Positions 1 to 11,693 of a stretch of 64,000 nucleotides of DNA are shown in pieces. The translations under genes and the position numbers were made by a program. The DNA is from Thuidium tamariscinum (taxonomy: Eukaryota; Streptophyta; Bryopsida; Hypnales; Thuidiaceae). The stretch spans positions 7,504,501 through 7,568,500 of the forward strand of contig OX344758.2 in the NCBI GenBank assembly GCA_947034885.2, in the 5' to 3' direction. The number at the start of each line of letters is the position of its first letter. Position 1 is the stretch's first letter. The notes beneath the pieces are model-generated. The model searched no databases. It was not told the origin of the DNA and saw only the letters and a program-made list of their open reading frames with translations.

Positions 1-95
1 CCAACAAGAAGATCATTTTGGGGTGGAAGGAGTATTGATTTTTGGGTAAAATCTGTCATCATGCTTGATTGACAAATTTCATCCTTATTTTTATA

Positions 96-670
96 CTCCC
101 TCTATCCCACTAAAAGCTTCCAAATCAAGCAATTTTTTCCTCTTACTAAAAAGCTCCTTTTTGTGATTTTGATTGTTTAGTGAATGTTGTGTTGAACAAC
201 CTTGTGGGGGTAAGTGAAACAATCTAAGAGCATTTCATTGGCCTTGCAAACTTGGCCTCAAATGGCAACATGAGACACCTTGTACTAACTGCTTTTTCAA
301 ATAGTAGTGTTCATGATTTGTTTAGTGACTACTTTAGTGCTATTAAAATTTGATCATAAAGTGGGCTACTTTTTTTATTTTTAGATATTTAGGTTGGAGA
401 ACATGTTATTATCTAAAATCCTATTGTATCCACCACCCTTTAAATCATCTAAAATGGCAGAGCTGGCAACAACTATAAAATATGTCAAACATCGTACTTT
501 TAACTTGTATTTTGGATGCCTAAATGATGGTGCCTAAGCTCTAAATTTTGCATAGATTTAAGGTATGAGTTATTCATTCTTAAATGCATGTATTTTTGGA
601 ACTTTGATCAAAAACATAGTTAATATCTTAAGGGGAAGAGCTTTGGAGGATTTTAGTAGGATAGAGGAAG
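96..670. mobile_element. Stowaway-like (Tc1/mariner) MITE, 575 bp
   Basis: The left end reads CTCCCTCTATCCCACTAAAA and the right end, read inward on the other strand, reads CTTCCTCTATCCTACTAAAA. These terminal inverted repeats differ at two of 20 positions. Both ends are flanked by TA (94-95 and 671-672), the Tc1/mariner target. The CTCCCTC start is the known plant Stowaway signature. There is no coding potential inside, so it is a non-autonomous copy. Confidence 0.85.
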
Positions 671-1034
671 TACTAATTTACCAAATTAGTTTGTGCAATA
701 CAAAATGATTGAATTTGCACTATTTTAAATTAGTCCAAGTTAAAATATTAATATCATTAGAAGAAAATCACATCTGCCGCAACCAACTAAAATACGACTA
801 TATATCCTATATAACTTCCCTGCAACTACAACCCTCTATATTTGCACCAAATTTGATGTTTACACTATTGTAGTTGCAAAATAGTTGCAAAGTAGTTGTA
901 GATTGAAGTTTTGAGTGGCATGTAGTTACAAAGTAGTCGCAAGTTGAAGTTTTGGATTATAGGAATGTAATAGGAGAATTTCTATAAGGTATTCTAGATC
1001 CAAGATTCATCACACTTGTCAACATGGACCACTC

Positions 1035-1284
1035 ATTAGATGTTTTTTGAGGGATTAGAAAACTATTTTAGACCCGTTCCCAATGCTGTGAACAGTTAGA
1101 ATAAAATATTACAAAAATTAATTAATTTTAAAAAATCCAAAAACAAATTAATTAATTAATTTTTAAATATTATTATTTGATGTGGCAGTCTCTCGCCACA
1201 TTAGATCGCATATGTGGCAAAGTTCCCTAGTGTTTTCACAGTTGGGAACTTGTAGTCTTCTTAACCGCAGAAAAAACATCTAAT
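1035..1284. mobile_element. MITE A, copy 1 (250 bp), nested in the CACTA element
   Basis: The ends are the perfect inverted repeat ATTAGATGTTTTTT / AAAAAACATCTAAT, with a TA that could serve as a Tc1/mariner-type target. An internal GTTGGGAACTTG segment and the AT-rich middle match the copy at 60303-60552, which lies in the opposite orientation and is also 250 bp. The second CACTA copy lacks this insert at the corresponding place (about 27452-27462), giving a natural empty site. Confidence 0.85.
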
Positions 1285-1954
1285 GTTAGGTTCATAGAGT
1301 TCAATGTGTCAAACTACAATTGCATATAATCTAAATTTGATTACAATTCAACTAGTATGCAACTAGAAAATGTCTGAAATGTACGTAGAAAGAAACTATA
1401 GGGTCAAAACAAGTTGATACTTTGACACTACTCTAGGTCCTTTTGGTGGTCTTTTTGAAATTTTCAAGGAATGTTTTGACCCTATAGTTCAAATAAAATT
1501 ACTAGACTTTAATTAGAGAACTACTAACATGTGACTAGAAAATGACTAGAATGCAACTAGAAGATGACTAGAATAAAACTAAAAAACAATTAGATCAAGT
1601 CTTATATCAATTGTCCCATGTCAATTGTCAAGAGTACCATTAGATTGAACAAATAAGAATTATAAGTTATAGCATTTTTAAGTAATGAAGTTTAATATTA
1701 TAATTGTAATATTTTTACACTTTGTAGATTTCTACAATCTATAGAAATCTACAAATATTTATAGTAAATAAAATTTTAAAACTTGTGAAATTTAAAGTTT
1801 TTTAAACTCATGAAATCTATTTAATATCAATATTTGAATTTGATAATCTAAAAAAAGCTAGATCTGAAATTCTAAATCTACAAATCATTGAGATTAAAAT
1901 TTTGAAATCTACAATAATTAAGATAAAAAAATTTGAAGATCTATAAATCTACAA

Positions 1955-2075
1955 GTCACAAACCAATTGCAAAATAGTTGTAAATTAGTTGCAAATTGGT
2001 CACAAACCAGTTGTAAACTAGTTGCAAAGCAATCGCAAACAAGTTGTAAACAAATTGCACAAAAGCAAATTCCAC
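1955..2075. repeat. CACTA subterminal repeat cluster
   Basis: Densely spaced degenerate copies of GTTGCAAA, GTTGTAAA and AATTGCA in both orientations lie just inside the right end of the CACTA element. A matching cluster lies at about 815-960 near the left end. The open frame through this cluster is a by-product of the repeat and not a gene. Confidence 0.7.
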
Positions 2076-2513
2076 ATCAAAAGAATTCATCAATGAAGTT
2101 CCACGTAGGCTATCTGATGAAAAACAATCATTTCGATTTTGCAACTGCATTGCAACTACTGCAACTTGTCCACTTCAATTGCGTGCTCCAAATTCTCACC
2201 CAATCGCAAACATGTAATGCAACTACAAAACTAGTTGCTAATTATAGTCACAGAAGCCCTAATTTTCTTTTAGTGTATTAATATTGTTTTAACTTCTAAT
2301 GCTTGTTTTAATATTATTTTTATAGTTATACTAATTTTGTACCCTTACAAGTAGGAAAAAACACACTTAATAAAGGTATTCAAAAATACCTATGTCATGT
2401 AAAATTGGTGGTCATAATATGTTTAAGCTCTAAATTTGTTGCCTTAAGGTAAGGAATAACTTTTGATTTTCTAAATTTTTGTCACCAAGGCCTCATTTGA
2501 ATGTATCAGTGGA

Positions 2514-3129
2514 GTAGATGCATGGTTTGGTGTCTCAATAATTGTATCACAAGGTCAATTTCAAATAGGCATATACATTTCAATGTAAGTATCTTACAAA
2601 ATATTATAGTTTAAAAGCTATTTTTAGATTAAAAACATAATAACTTGTATAAAAAAACATCCATGTAATTATTTTGATAACCAATGTCTATCAACATTGA
2701 ATTATTGACTTTCAAAGATTAATGTGTAGATTGTCACAACAATTAATTGTATACATATGGACTTTTTTTAAAACACAAATACATGAAAATGGTTTATAGT
2801 GACTAGTGTTTGAGTAAATAAAAACATTCTTCATCTAAAAATGAACTCTTGGTGCTAATATCATTGTATTTCATATGGTTACAAATGTTTACATAATGAA
2901 ATTAGGTTTAATTTTTGGAAGTCATTTTCTTATGGATTTTTTTTTAATTAATTATTTTATTGCATAGTATATTTGAGATTCTAAGCAGGCATGTTTTTCA
3001 ATTGACCATTTATGAAGTCTATCTTTAAACATGTATATGTAGATTTATGAAGACTCTCTTTAGATGGCTTTCCTTTATTGACTAATGAATCAACTAGTGA
3101 CAAATAGTGACACCAAACCATGCATCCAC
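2514..3129. mobile_element. Inverted-repeat element (about 616 bp)
   Basis: A 21-bp arm at 2514-2534 (GTAGATGCATGGTTTGGTGTC) recurs inverted at 3109-3129 with one mismatch. The interior is AT-rich and non-coding. I could not define a target duplication, so the outer limits and superfamily are open. Confidence 0.55.
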
Positions 3130-3392
3130 CTAGTGCAAGAATATTCTTAATTGCTAATGGAGAGAATATAGCATCACTAGGGAGCTATCTATTTCAAAGC
3201 ACAATTTGTAAAATTAATGTGAATTTGAAAATTGAGAAATATCCTACCTTGAAGATGACATGAAGGCAAGCATTTACAAAAAATATATAACTAAAAAGTT
3301 GAACTTGAAGGGTTAAGAATAAAATATAAACTTTCAAGCTTTGACAACTTATAAAAATAACTCTAAATTCTAAAATTAGGATATAAATTGCA

Positions 3393-4125
3393 AGGTGATT
3401 GTAAGAAATACTTGTATTATTTGTTGCGTTTTGCATCAATACTCATGATTTTTTCTAAAGTACTTTAAAACTAGAACAATGATTTTTTTTTTAATTTCAA
3501 AAAAATTAGCCAATGTATGCCTCTTTAAGATGACGGTAAAGACTAAAGAAAATTCATTAAAAACATCTCAAAGGTGGAGAACCAAAATAGTGCCAAACTT
3601 TAAGAAAATAGATACTTCAATGTTTTAATTAATAAAAAATAGATAAATGTTCAAATAAATCAAATAAAAATCGTCTATCTACAACAAATTTATAGAGATG
3701 ATCATTCACCCAAAAAACAACCATTATAATTTTTTATATATTTCCAAATGCAAGAAAAAGATGCTCACTTTGTCGACTTCTATACAACATTTACTTCTCT
3801 ATTTTTGAAAATCCTTTGAAAATGGTCTAAAGGTGTACTGAAAGACCAATTCCTCCAGATTTTTGCTCCAAATTTGATTTTTTGGTACTACTTTGTTAAA
3901 AAAACTTCAAAAATGACAAGTGTGAAATAATATTGGGGGCCATTATTAAATATTAAAACATTTTTAAAAAAATTCAAAAAATTAGACAATATTTACAATA
4001 GTTATAAGTACCTTGTCTATAAATTTTGAGTTATTTGGAGCCAACATGTAGAAGTTGTGTCTAAAAAACTGATTAGCACACAATGTGTGACGGAAAATAG
4101 TACAAGTGTTTCTTGCAATGACCCT
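3393..4125. mobile_element. TIR element, family GGGT-ATTGCAAGAAACACTTGT, copy 1
   Basis: The left end reads AGGTGATTGTAAGAAATACT. The right end, read inward, reads AGGGTCATTGCAAGAAACAC. The same ends flank 28268-28996 at nearly the same length (about 730 bp), so this is a dispersed TIR family. No coding sequence is visible. Superfamily not determined. Confidence 0.6.
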
Positions 4126-4513
4126 ACAATGTAAGAGCTTGGAACACCACAAATCTCCTTGAAACAATAAGAAATTCTCTAACTTGCTTTCAATGAGATC
4201 TATATATATTTTCAGTTTGTACAATGTAGTGAATGAAGCACTCTTTTGGTGTAGAATGATACATTCAAAACATGGCATAATATCTTTTAATTATTATTTT
4301 TTGTAATTACGTTATTTTAGTAGTATTAGCCGTGAGAAAAATTCACTCAACTTCAAGATCCATGTTCCAAAATTGCTGAGGTTATTTTTATTTTTATTGA
4401 AGTAGTGCCAAATCACTACACTAAGAAAAATACCTCAGGTATTGTAGCATGCAATCACCAAAGCTCTTGAAGATTGATTAATAAGGTTTAAGATTGATTG
4501 CCAAGCATGATTG

Positions 4514-5290
4514 ATTCCTAAAGATTTTGGACTATATTTTCATTTAAAATGTTCCAAAAATGCCCTTTCTTTTACAAGCACCATTTTTTTTCCAAAACAT
4601 TTTTGGATACACATAACCATAGTATCTTATAGTATGCTTATTCAGAAAGATGTAGAAAACATTTGAAAGATTTTCACTGTGTAGATTGCAAGATATTCAC
4701 TGTGTAGATTGCAAGATATTAGTATTTAAATTGAAAAAAAAACTTTTTTTTGAGCTCCATGAAAAATTGGGTAGGTGCACTTCACAAGCTCATATTTATA
4801 TGAAAGAAATGTCGAAAATGATTGTGTGTCTTTGGATTTATTCTTCAAAGTAATTAGATACATGCTTGAAAAATATTAGATCATTTGAAGTTGTTAACTA
4901 TATAGGGAAAAAAATCAAAAAGTAGAAAGAAGTAGAGAATGATTCAAAATACTAAATTGTTAAGATTTTATTTATGAAAATGAAAAATTCTAATGGTGGT
5001 AAGATTGTCATAAACAATATACACTCAATGTTTTATTTCTTTTTCCCAAAATATTGAAAAATAAAGGACTTCAAAGTTTATTTTAGAATAAGAATTCCAT
5101 AAGTGCTTGCAAACAAAACTCTTCACAACATTTGACTCACTGATCAAAATGGAATGATTCAAAGATTTCAATGTAGATATAAGTGTAGAGATCCAATTTC
5201 AAAATTTTATTTCTTCAAGAATTGATTTTCTCTAAGCTGCCCAAGGTGCCCAAAGTGCCCAAGATGGGATAGAAACTATTATTGTACAAT
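4514..5290. mobile_element. Degraded copy of the TTAA/CCCCTAAAGGACC element family
   Basis: The sequence aligns by eye with the complete elements at 48568-49521 (same orientation) and 14202-15128 (inverted). Shared blocks include GTAGATTGCAAGATAT, GGTGCACTTCAC, ACATGCTTGAAAA and GTAGAGAATGATTCAAA. The left end is decayed (CCTAAAGATTTTGG) and the right end is unclear, although TTAACCCCTCAAG at 5332 is a related terminus. About 4670-4712 holds a 22-bp tandem duplication. Confidence 0.55.
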
Positions 5291-5439
5291 ATTGTTTTAA
5301 GCATTAAGCCAAAGGTTATGAAGGTTATGCCTTAACCCCTCAAGAACCAGTAGGACATAATAGGAGTAGTCACGGCTCCTTCGAGCACCTAGATTTCACA
5401 GAAGAATGAGGGAAAACAGGGTCCAATCAGGAGTCGATT

Positions 5440-5735
5440 AGCATGAAGGAGCTGTGACACCCCTTTCAAGCGCAGTGAGCGTGTAGAATCGAAATCGTGT
5501 GAGATTGGCAACTCCGACGGTGCGATCGGCAGCTTCCGGTATCAACTTCGCTCGCTAACGGTTCTTCACACCGCTTATTCACCTCCGGAGTAGAATAAGC
5601 GACGCGGCGAAGTCTTCACCGTCGAAGAATATTCCGTCGCATGCCGTCTCGCAATAGCCAACTCGCAGCTGCCACGACGAAAAACGGTGGCGAAGTTCAG
5701 CAGGGAGGAAGAGCTTTGACTACCTCTAATGTGTC
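5440..5735. other. GC-rich, CpG-rich island of unknown origin
   Basis: About 300 bp of much higher GC content than its surroundings, with many CG dinucleotides (for example GACGCGGCGAAG). All frames are broken within a short distance and I recognise no protein, RNA or repeat. It could be a fragment of an unmethylated gene region, a captured exon or recent foreign DNA. The 5736-7083 stretch that follows is AT-rich with no feature I can support. Confidence 0.35.
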
Positions 5736-7087
5736 TTCTTCAAATTTTCAATGGCAAATTCTCAATAGGATGTAATAAATCTCAATATTTTGTAAATTAG
5801 GATCTTTTAGAATAACAAATTGGCATACTTGTTTCATTTCTTTATTTTCAAAATCTGAATGTGAAAAGTATTTAAAAATTTATTTAGAAAATGTAGTCTA
5901 ATAGAAAAAGGAGCAAAAATAATGTTTTTCTAATGAAATGAGTAGTAGATATGGAAAAAAATTTGGTTGTTTCTGGTCTTTGCTCTATACAAATAAACAA
6001 GATTTGGAGAAAAAAAAAATTCAAAATTTTATTTTTAGCAGTTTTTCTAATAAAAACTTCAATCTAATGTTATTAAGAATTCAAAGTAATTAGAATGATT
6101 CCAAATTTTTTGAAGATGTTCCAAACAATTTGAAAACTATATCAATTGTTAAATTAAAAAAATTTACACATATCTAAATTTTTCTTAATTTTGTAGGATC
6201 TAATATGGTCAATTTTGGTTTTCTATTCCTTCTCTTGAACATGTGTACAAATTTGAGAGAACTTTTTTTTTTCTAAATTTTAAATTCAAAAATATCAAAT
6301 TTGCCTTAGATTGCAAGACAAATTTTTTGGAGGGTTAAAAAATCATTATTTATATTTTATAGAAGAATTTCTCCAAACTCTGTATTTTCTTGCCTGTAAA
6401 GTTGATCATCCAAAATTGTTATAATATAAATATTTAAAGGTCAAAACTTTCTCGAAATTAATTCCATGTATACTAGACAAATTATTTTTTAATTATACAA
6501 TTGAAATAAAAAAGTTTAAGCACATCTATGTATAGAAAAATATCAAAGTAGCCCCAAATCCCCAATTCATTGAAAACCTACATTGTCAAAAAGTTGTTAG
6601 GCCTTAAAGCTACTCCTCAATGACAAGTTGTGTGAAAAATTCAAAGAAAAAAAAAGAAAATTCCACTTGTAGTGTGTTGCTCCCAAAATCTATGTTTCCA
6701 AAAAACATGCCTTGAGACCTGAGGATTTAACCTTTTTTTCCTCACATGATCAGTTTAATTTCTAATATTATTGCGTTATGGCAAAAACATCTTGAATTCA
6801 CTTGCTCCTAGTGCTCCAATGTACGAAACACACTGACTGGACATTCAATCTTCTCCAATTCTGGACACAAGCAGCCAATTCGACCAATGCACACTCCAAT
6901 ATGCAAAAATTACAATTTCAAGCAAAGGAGTGAACTCTCCTTACTCAAACATACAAATACAATCAACTAGAATTTCCATATTCCAATGAGATGACTACAT
7001 TTTTCAACTTGACAACACAAGATGATTGAATCATGCTCTGTGAACTCTACATAGCTTCATACACAGTCCAACCTACAACAATAGTAA

Positions 7088-7310
7088 CCCTTAAAATGCC
7101 ATCGTGAATGTTTGGCATCTTTTGAATGACAAAGAATCTTTCCTTGTAGGACAGAAGAATAACTTTTCATCTTCGATATTAGAGGTGGAAAGGGAAGATC
7201 TTCTAGAGTGCTTGGATTTTCAATGAGTATTTTTGGCTTTTCCAAAGTAGATGATGTCACACGATACCAAAATGCACAATTTCCACAGCCACCAATCCGT
7301 CCTTCAAGAG
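7088..7310. mobile_element. Short TTAA-type MITE, copy 1 (223 bp)
   Basis: The left end is CCCTTAAAATGCC, preceded by GTAA. The right end, read inward, is CTCTTGAAGGACGG and is followed by TTAA (7311-7314). The interior ATCGTGTGACATCATCTACTTT and the CCCTTTCCACC block recur inverted at 24230-24409. The ends resemble those of the 0.9-kb TTAA family. A short frame here is shared with the second copy only because the DNA is shared. Confidence 0.6.
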
Positions 7311-7765
7311 TTAAATCACTTTGACAATTGCCAAGGCATCACAAGTTTAGTTGACCATAGCTTATCTACTATCAAAATGTCTAACAAGACCCTAAATTTG
7401 GCAATTTGTTATACAATCTTCACTCCTCACGTTGCTAAACCAATGGCCAATTCATGGCTACTTCCAGTGACTCAAGACAATTTGACAATTTCATCTCATG
7501 GTGCACACACTCTACATATCAGTAATCTTAGAATAATCTCAAACGCTTAGACAATACCTTGACTTCACAATTTGTTGTTCAAAGCAAGCTTGTTAGACAT
7601 ACCTCATAGGTACTTGCAAGTTCACTTAGCCAGTTAGACTATAATTTCAATATACAATTACAAATTTTAACTCTCAATCGATTAGCTAATAATTTCATAC
7701 ATTGACAGTCTCACACTACTCATAACATTCAGTAGCATGTTATGACATTACCTTCTCTCTACAGT

Positions 7766-7937
7766 GGTTGGTACTGCCTTCTCTCTACAGTGGAGGGTGT
7801 GGTAGATTCCACACCCAATAGCCTCTCCATCTTCCACCTATTTAGTTACTTTAGTAGTTATTGATGTTATTGATGAAGCACTGTTGGGGGGGCGAATATT
7901 CCACACCTTCAACTGTTGAGAAAAGGCACTGCCAACC
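7766..7937. repeat. Imperfect hairpin (37-bp arms)
   Basis: The arm at 7766-7802 (GGTTGGTACTGCCTTCTCTC onward) recurs inverted, with mismatches, at 7901-7937. CCTTCTCTCTACAGTGG is also directly duplicated in the left part. Probably a small foldback MITE. No coding sequence. Confidence 0.5.
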
Positions 7938-8602
7938 AATACTACTAAATGTTATATAAGCTATAATCCACAACCAAATAGACACAAACTAAATACAATA
8001 AGCTCATAACAAGAGCAATTAGACAATAAATTTTACAAATTTAGAACGCTAAAAATTATATTGCAAGTATTACTCAAATTTTGAGTGAATGAGTCATACA
8101 AACAGTATGAATTGAACAAAAATCAACTAGACCTTTGGATATACAATCCCAAAACTTGGGAAGATGACTTTTCACAAAGTGAAGGACCTAATCAATTTGA
8201 CTCTTTCAAATCTTTTTAATTCATGTTTTTCCAAGTCCAAGAAAATTCACCCATTTGACTCTGGTAGAATATCAACAAGTCTATTTGACTTGGTAATGGA
8301 AATATGAATAATTGACAAACCTTATTTACACTTCAATAATCAAACTGAAAGAGAAAGTTCAAAAAATTAAGATCACACTCATTTCCATTGGTACTTTAAA
8401 AAGTTGACATACATGTGTGTCAAAAAAATTATATGTGTAGCAAAAAATGTAGAGAATTTGAATTTGAATGGAATTTGAAGATTTTTAATCAATCAAAGAG
8501 TTGAGTTGTCAATAAAAATCATAGAGGACCTATAGGTTGCAATGAATTATTGTTGCATATACTTTAAATAGATTTGACAATATTGTTGTAATATACAATC
8601 AA

Positions 8603-9513
8603 CCTTTAAAGGATTGAGAACATTTTTCTATCAAAAAAACATTCAAAACTACCATTTCTACTGCAATCATCCAAGAAAACAAAAATAGATTAATTTTAGA
8701 ATCTAATTGTAGTATCTTTTACTTAACTTGTTTGAGATCACATGGTAAAAATTTCATGAAGTTTGACCACATAGATTGGAAGATATGAGCATTATAAGCT
8801 AGATTTTTTTCTTGAGTTGTACTTTGCAATTTCAGATGACTTTCACCACTACTTTTGAAATTTTTTTTGTACTATAGAACTTGAATTAAAAAAAATTTGT
8901 GTTAAAAATTGGGTTGAAAATCTGAAAAAGAAATTCACAAAAAATAAACATGATTTCTTTATTAATTTTTTTTTGAGTAGAAGTAGGTCCAAGATTGAAA
9001 TAAAATCTAAGTGATTAATAGCTCTAAGATGGGATTGAAACACAATAATTCTAATGGCAAGATTGCTCTAGCAAGTAAATACAACCTTGTCCAATAATTT
9101 TTTTTGAAAAATGATCAAAATTGCATATACTAATGAATTCTATGAGTTATTTTTTCAAAAAGATGTTTAAATTGCCCCCAAAACAATATTGTCCATAACT
9201 TTCTCATTACTAGTCCAAAAAGAATAATAGTTTAACATGTAGACAAAAATATATTATTTTAAGAAAAAAATTATAAATTATAATTTTGTCTTTTTGCAAA
9301 AAAGAATTTCTTGCCTATTGAGTTTAGTTTTGAACTTTTTGTAGTATAGCTTTTTCTCCTAGGCACCAATTGAAATAAAAATTATATTCCCACAAAGCTA
9401 ATCAATTTTTCTATTTCATGAGAAAGTTTCAAAAAATTTCACCAAAAATTGAGGTTATAGGAATTTCGCCGAAGTCCATTTTGTCTCTTGAGGGGATAAC
9501 ACTCCTTTAGGGG
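8603..9513. mobile_element. TTAA-family TIR element, 911 bp
   Basis: The right end, read inward, is CCCCTAAAGGAG, flanked by TTAC. The left end is CCTTTAAAGGATTGAG, flanked by TCAA. Both flanks look like single-base decays of TTAA. The interior resembles the 50191 copy (for example GTAAAAAT-TCA followed by TTGACCAC). Non-coding. Confidence 0.65.
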
Positions 9514-9524
9514 TTACCACAAAT

Positions 9525-9985
9525 AATTCTTATTTGTATTTAGCAACCAAAACAATTTGTTTCACTACAATCATTTTAAATCCAACACATTAGTTTATAA
9601 GGGTTGTATATCGTACATTTGCTTGCATTACAAGTGATTTAATAGAATATGACAACAATATAGTAATACCAAAATTTCAATAATATGTTTGATAAGTACG
9701 TTCAGTTACAATCCATTAATGCAATGATGCATTAAATACATATAGTTGGTATGTTATAGAGTGATGAAACTATATATGAAAAAATATTGACAAATGCATT
9801 TGAAAAAAACAAGAATCAAACCTATTGTTGAAATTTTTGCATCATTACATTGTTGTCCTATTGTATTAAATCACTTGCAATGCAAACAAATGTACTATAT
9901 TCAACCATTACAAACTAATGTGTTGAATTTTTTTTTAAAGTAGTGAAAAAAAGTGTTTGGTTGCTAAATACAAATAATAATGATT
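9525..9985. mobile_element. Foldback element with about 165-bp arms
   Basis: The left arm, from about 9525 (TTATTTGTATTTAGCAACCA) to about 9690, is the near reverse complement of about 9825-9985, with matching blocks AACACATTAGTTT, GTACATTTG and AAGTGATTTAATA. The unique spacer is about 135 bp. A transcript would form a long double-stranded hairpin. No open frame. Confidence 0.7.
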
Positions 9986-10341
9986 TGCATTAATTGTATA
10001 CTATAATTTTAATTGACAACCTAAGTCTTTGATTCATCATAAATCTTCAAATTCTATTCAAATTCAAATTATTTACTTTTTCTACTATAAAGCTATACAT
10101 ATATTTTTCTTTGATACATATGTACACCAATGAGAGTGGGTCTCAAATGGTGTATGTCAAAATGCAATAAAATATTCAAGTCATCAAAAATAAAAAAAAT
10201 AAGCCTAAGGTATTTTTGGAGTGAATATGAATCCAACCTCAACAACTGGGTCTACGGGTGGTTAGCTTTGGACTTCATTTACTTCCTAACCATAATTGTT
10301 TTTTTACTTCAATCTCTTACAAATTGTAGTGCACAAAGGAT

Positions 10342-11199
10342 TGGGGATGCTATTTTGTGAGCCTGCGAGCGTGAGCCTATGAGCCTGTGAGCTTGTGAGC
10401 CTAGAATTTTTGGTGAAATTTTTAGTGATTTTTAGGGCATGGACCTATTACCATGCTTTAAGGATTTTGGATTTTTATATCTAGTATCCCCCTCATGGGA
10501 TTTGAAATTTGTGACTTTCAAAACTTTTTTTTCAAAATTTTGTTTTTCAATTTTTTTCAATTTTTTTTCAGTCTTTTTTTTATTTTTCAAATTTTTTTGC
10601 AACTCCATCACCCTCCAAAACCCCTCTTGATATTGAAAGGGGTTTGGAGGTAGAGGGCTTTGGAGCTCTCAAAACTTTTTTTTCCATTTTTTTTCAACTT
10701 TTTTTTTTCCGACTATGTTACTAGTTCATGTTTTTTGCGACTTTTCACCCTTGAAAACCTTCTCTCGGTACCAAGAGATCAATTTTAGGGTCAAAAAGTT
10801 GGAATTTTTTTTTTAATTAAAAAAAAACCCTTTTTTTTTTTTTTTTTCCACAACTCCATCACCCTAGAAAACCTCTTGTTGGATTCTGGATTTTGAACCT
10901 CAAAAAGAAATTCAAAATTTCAAAATTCTTTTTGGAAGGTATTGAGAGGCCCTTTGGAGATAGTAGGGTTTGAAATTTTAAAATAAATTAACCACATTTC
11001 CAGGGTCATAGGTCCACGGTCATAGGTCCACGGCCATGAAGCTGAAATTTTACTATAATTAGATTTTTTAAAATGACTTCACTTTTTTTTTCTCTTGGCT
11101 TAAAAAATTCACAGTTTTTTTTTATTAATTCTTTGGGCTCACAAAACCTACGCTCACAGCTTACAAGCTCATGCTTTTAGGCTCACAAACTAGCATCGT
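10342..11199. mobile_element. Mutator-like TIR element, 858 bp
   Basis: A 12-bp duplication TGCACAAA(G/C)GAT (10330-10341, 11200-11211, one mismatch) flanks ends that converge on GATGCTA / TAGCATC. These are followed by reiterated GTGAGCC / GGCTCAC words (10356-10400, 11135-11190). A long target duplication with repeat-rich ends fits Mutator-like elements. The interior is poly-T rich and has two copies of GGTCATAGGTCCACGG near 11000. No transposase. Confidence 0.65.
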
Positions 11200-11693
11200 T
11201 GCACAAACGATATTACAACATAACATTATTAACCATTGTTGGAGGGGGCCCCTTTGCTCCCTGCAAAAGTGGGAGCCCCCCATCAATGCAACTTTTGAAG
11301 CAACTTTATTGGAGCCAATCAGATTTTGTGGACTGACACTCTAATCCACCTAGTTGGTTGGCTTCCGCTCATCCTAAGGGGAATTATCCCTCCATTGACA
11401 AGGTAGGAATCCCCCGGTTAACAATGTTATGAACATCTATGTTTGTTCATTTGCATTTTGTCCACTTAGATTCAACATATGGTATATAGAGTGAAACAAA
11501 ACCAAACATAAACTTACTTTTTGAAGTCACTATATATGATGCAACATTAAAGAAAATTTGTGACTTGTAGAAGGTTGTTTGACTTTTGGAGGCAATGTAA
11601 ATATAAAAAAATTATGAGTAAAATATAAAAAATAAAAAATAAAAATGTATATGACAAAAAATTACAAAAATTATTTTCTGAAGGTGATGTGTT

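Larger units (their letters stand above)
755..2275. mobile_element. Non-autonomous CACTA (En/Spm-like) element, copy 1
   Basis: The left end is CATTAGAAGAAAATCACATC (a CACTA variant). The right end, read inward, is CACTAAAAGAAAATTAGGGC. The 3-bp duplication TAT flanks both sides (752-754, 2276-2278), as expected for CACTA elements. Both subterminal regions are packed with short repeats of the type AGTTGCAA/TTGCAACT in both orientations, as in Spm, where the element-encoded protein binds. No transposase frame is present. A second, inverted copy lies at 26390-27728. The element carries a nested MITE at 1035-1284. Confidence 0.85.
8371..10145. mobile_element. Long inverted-repeat element hosting two nested elements
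   Basis: A left arm of about 140 bp (8371-8512) matches a right arm (10010-10145) in inverse orientation, including CTTCAAATT-CATTCAAATTCAAATT and CCAATG ends. Between the arms lie a TTAA-family element (8603-9513) and a strong foldback (9525-9985). The layout suggests an older TIR element that was a target for later insertions. No transposase is seen. The exact termini and target duplication are not resolved. Confidence 0.55.

Noticed and set aside
1967-2281. 104-codon frame rich in QTSCKLVA repeats
   Set aside because: Direct translation of the CACTA subterminal repeats, with the stop beyond the element end.
4415-4450. CACTAAGAAAAATACC at 4419 as the end of another CACTA element
   Set aside because: No matching inverted end or 3-bp duplication could be found; a single end-like word is not enough.
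7057-7260. Peptide-level similarity between 7057-7260 (minus) and 24280-24540 (plus)
   Set aside because: Explained by the two copies of a short MITE; the frames diverge outside the shared DNA and have stops in different places.
10130-10360. 76-codon frame with a hydrophobic segment
   Set aside because: It starts in the arm of an inverted-repeat element and runs into the next element; no initiation context or homologue is recognised.
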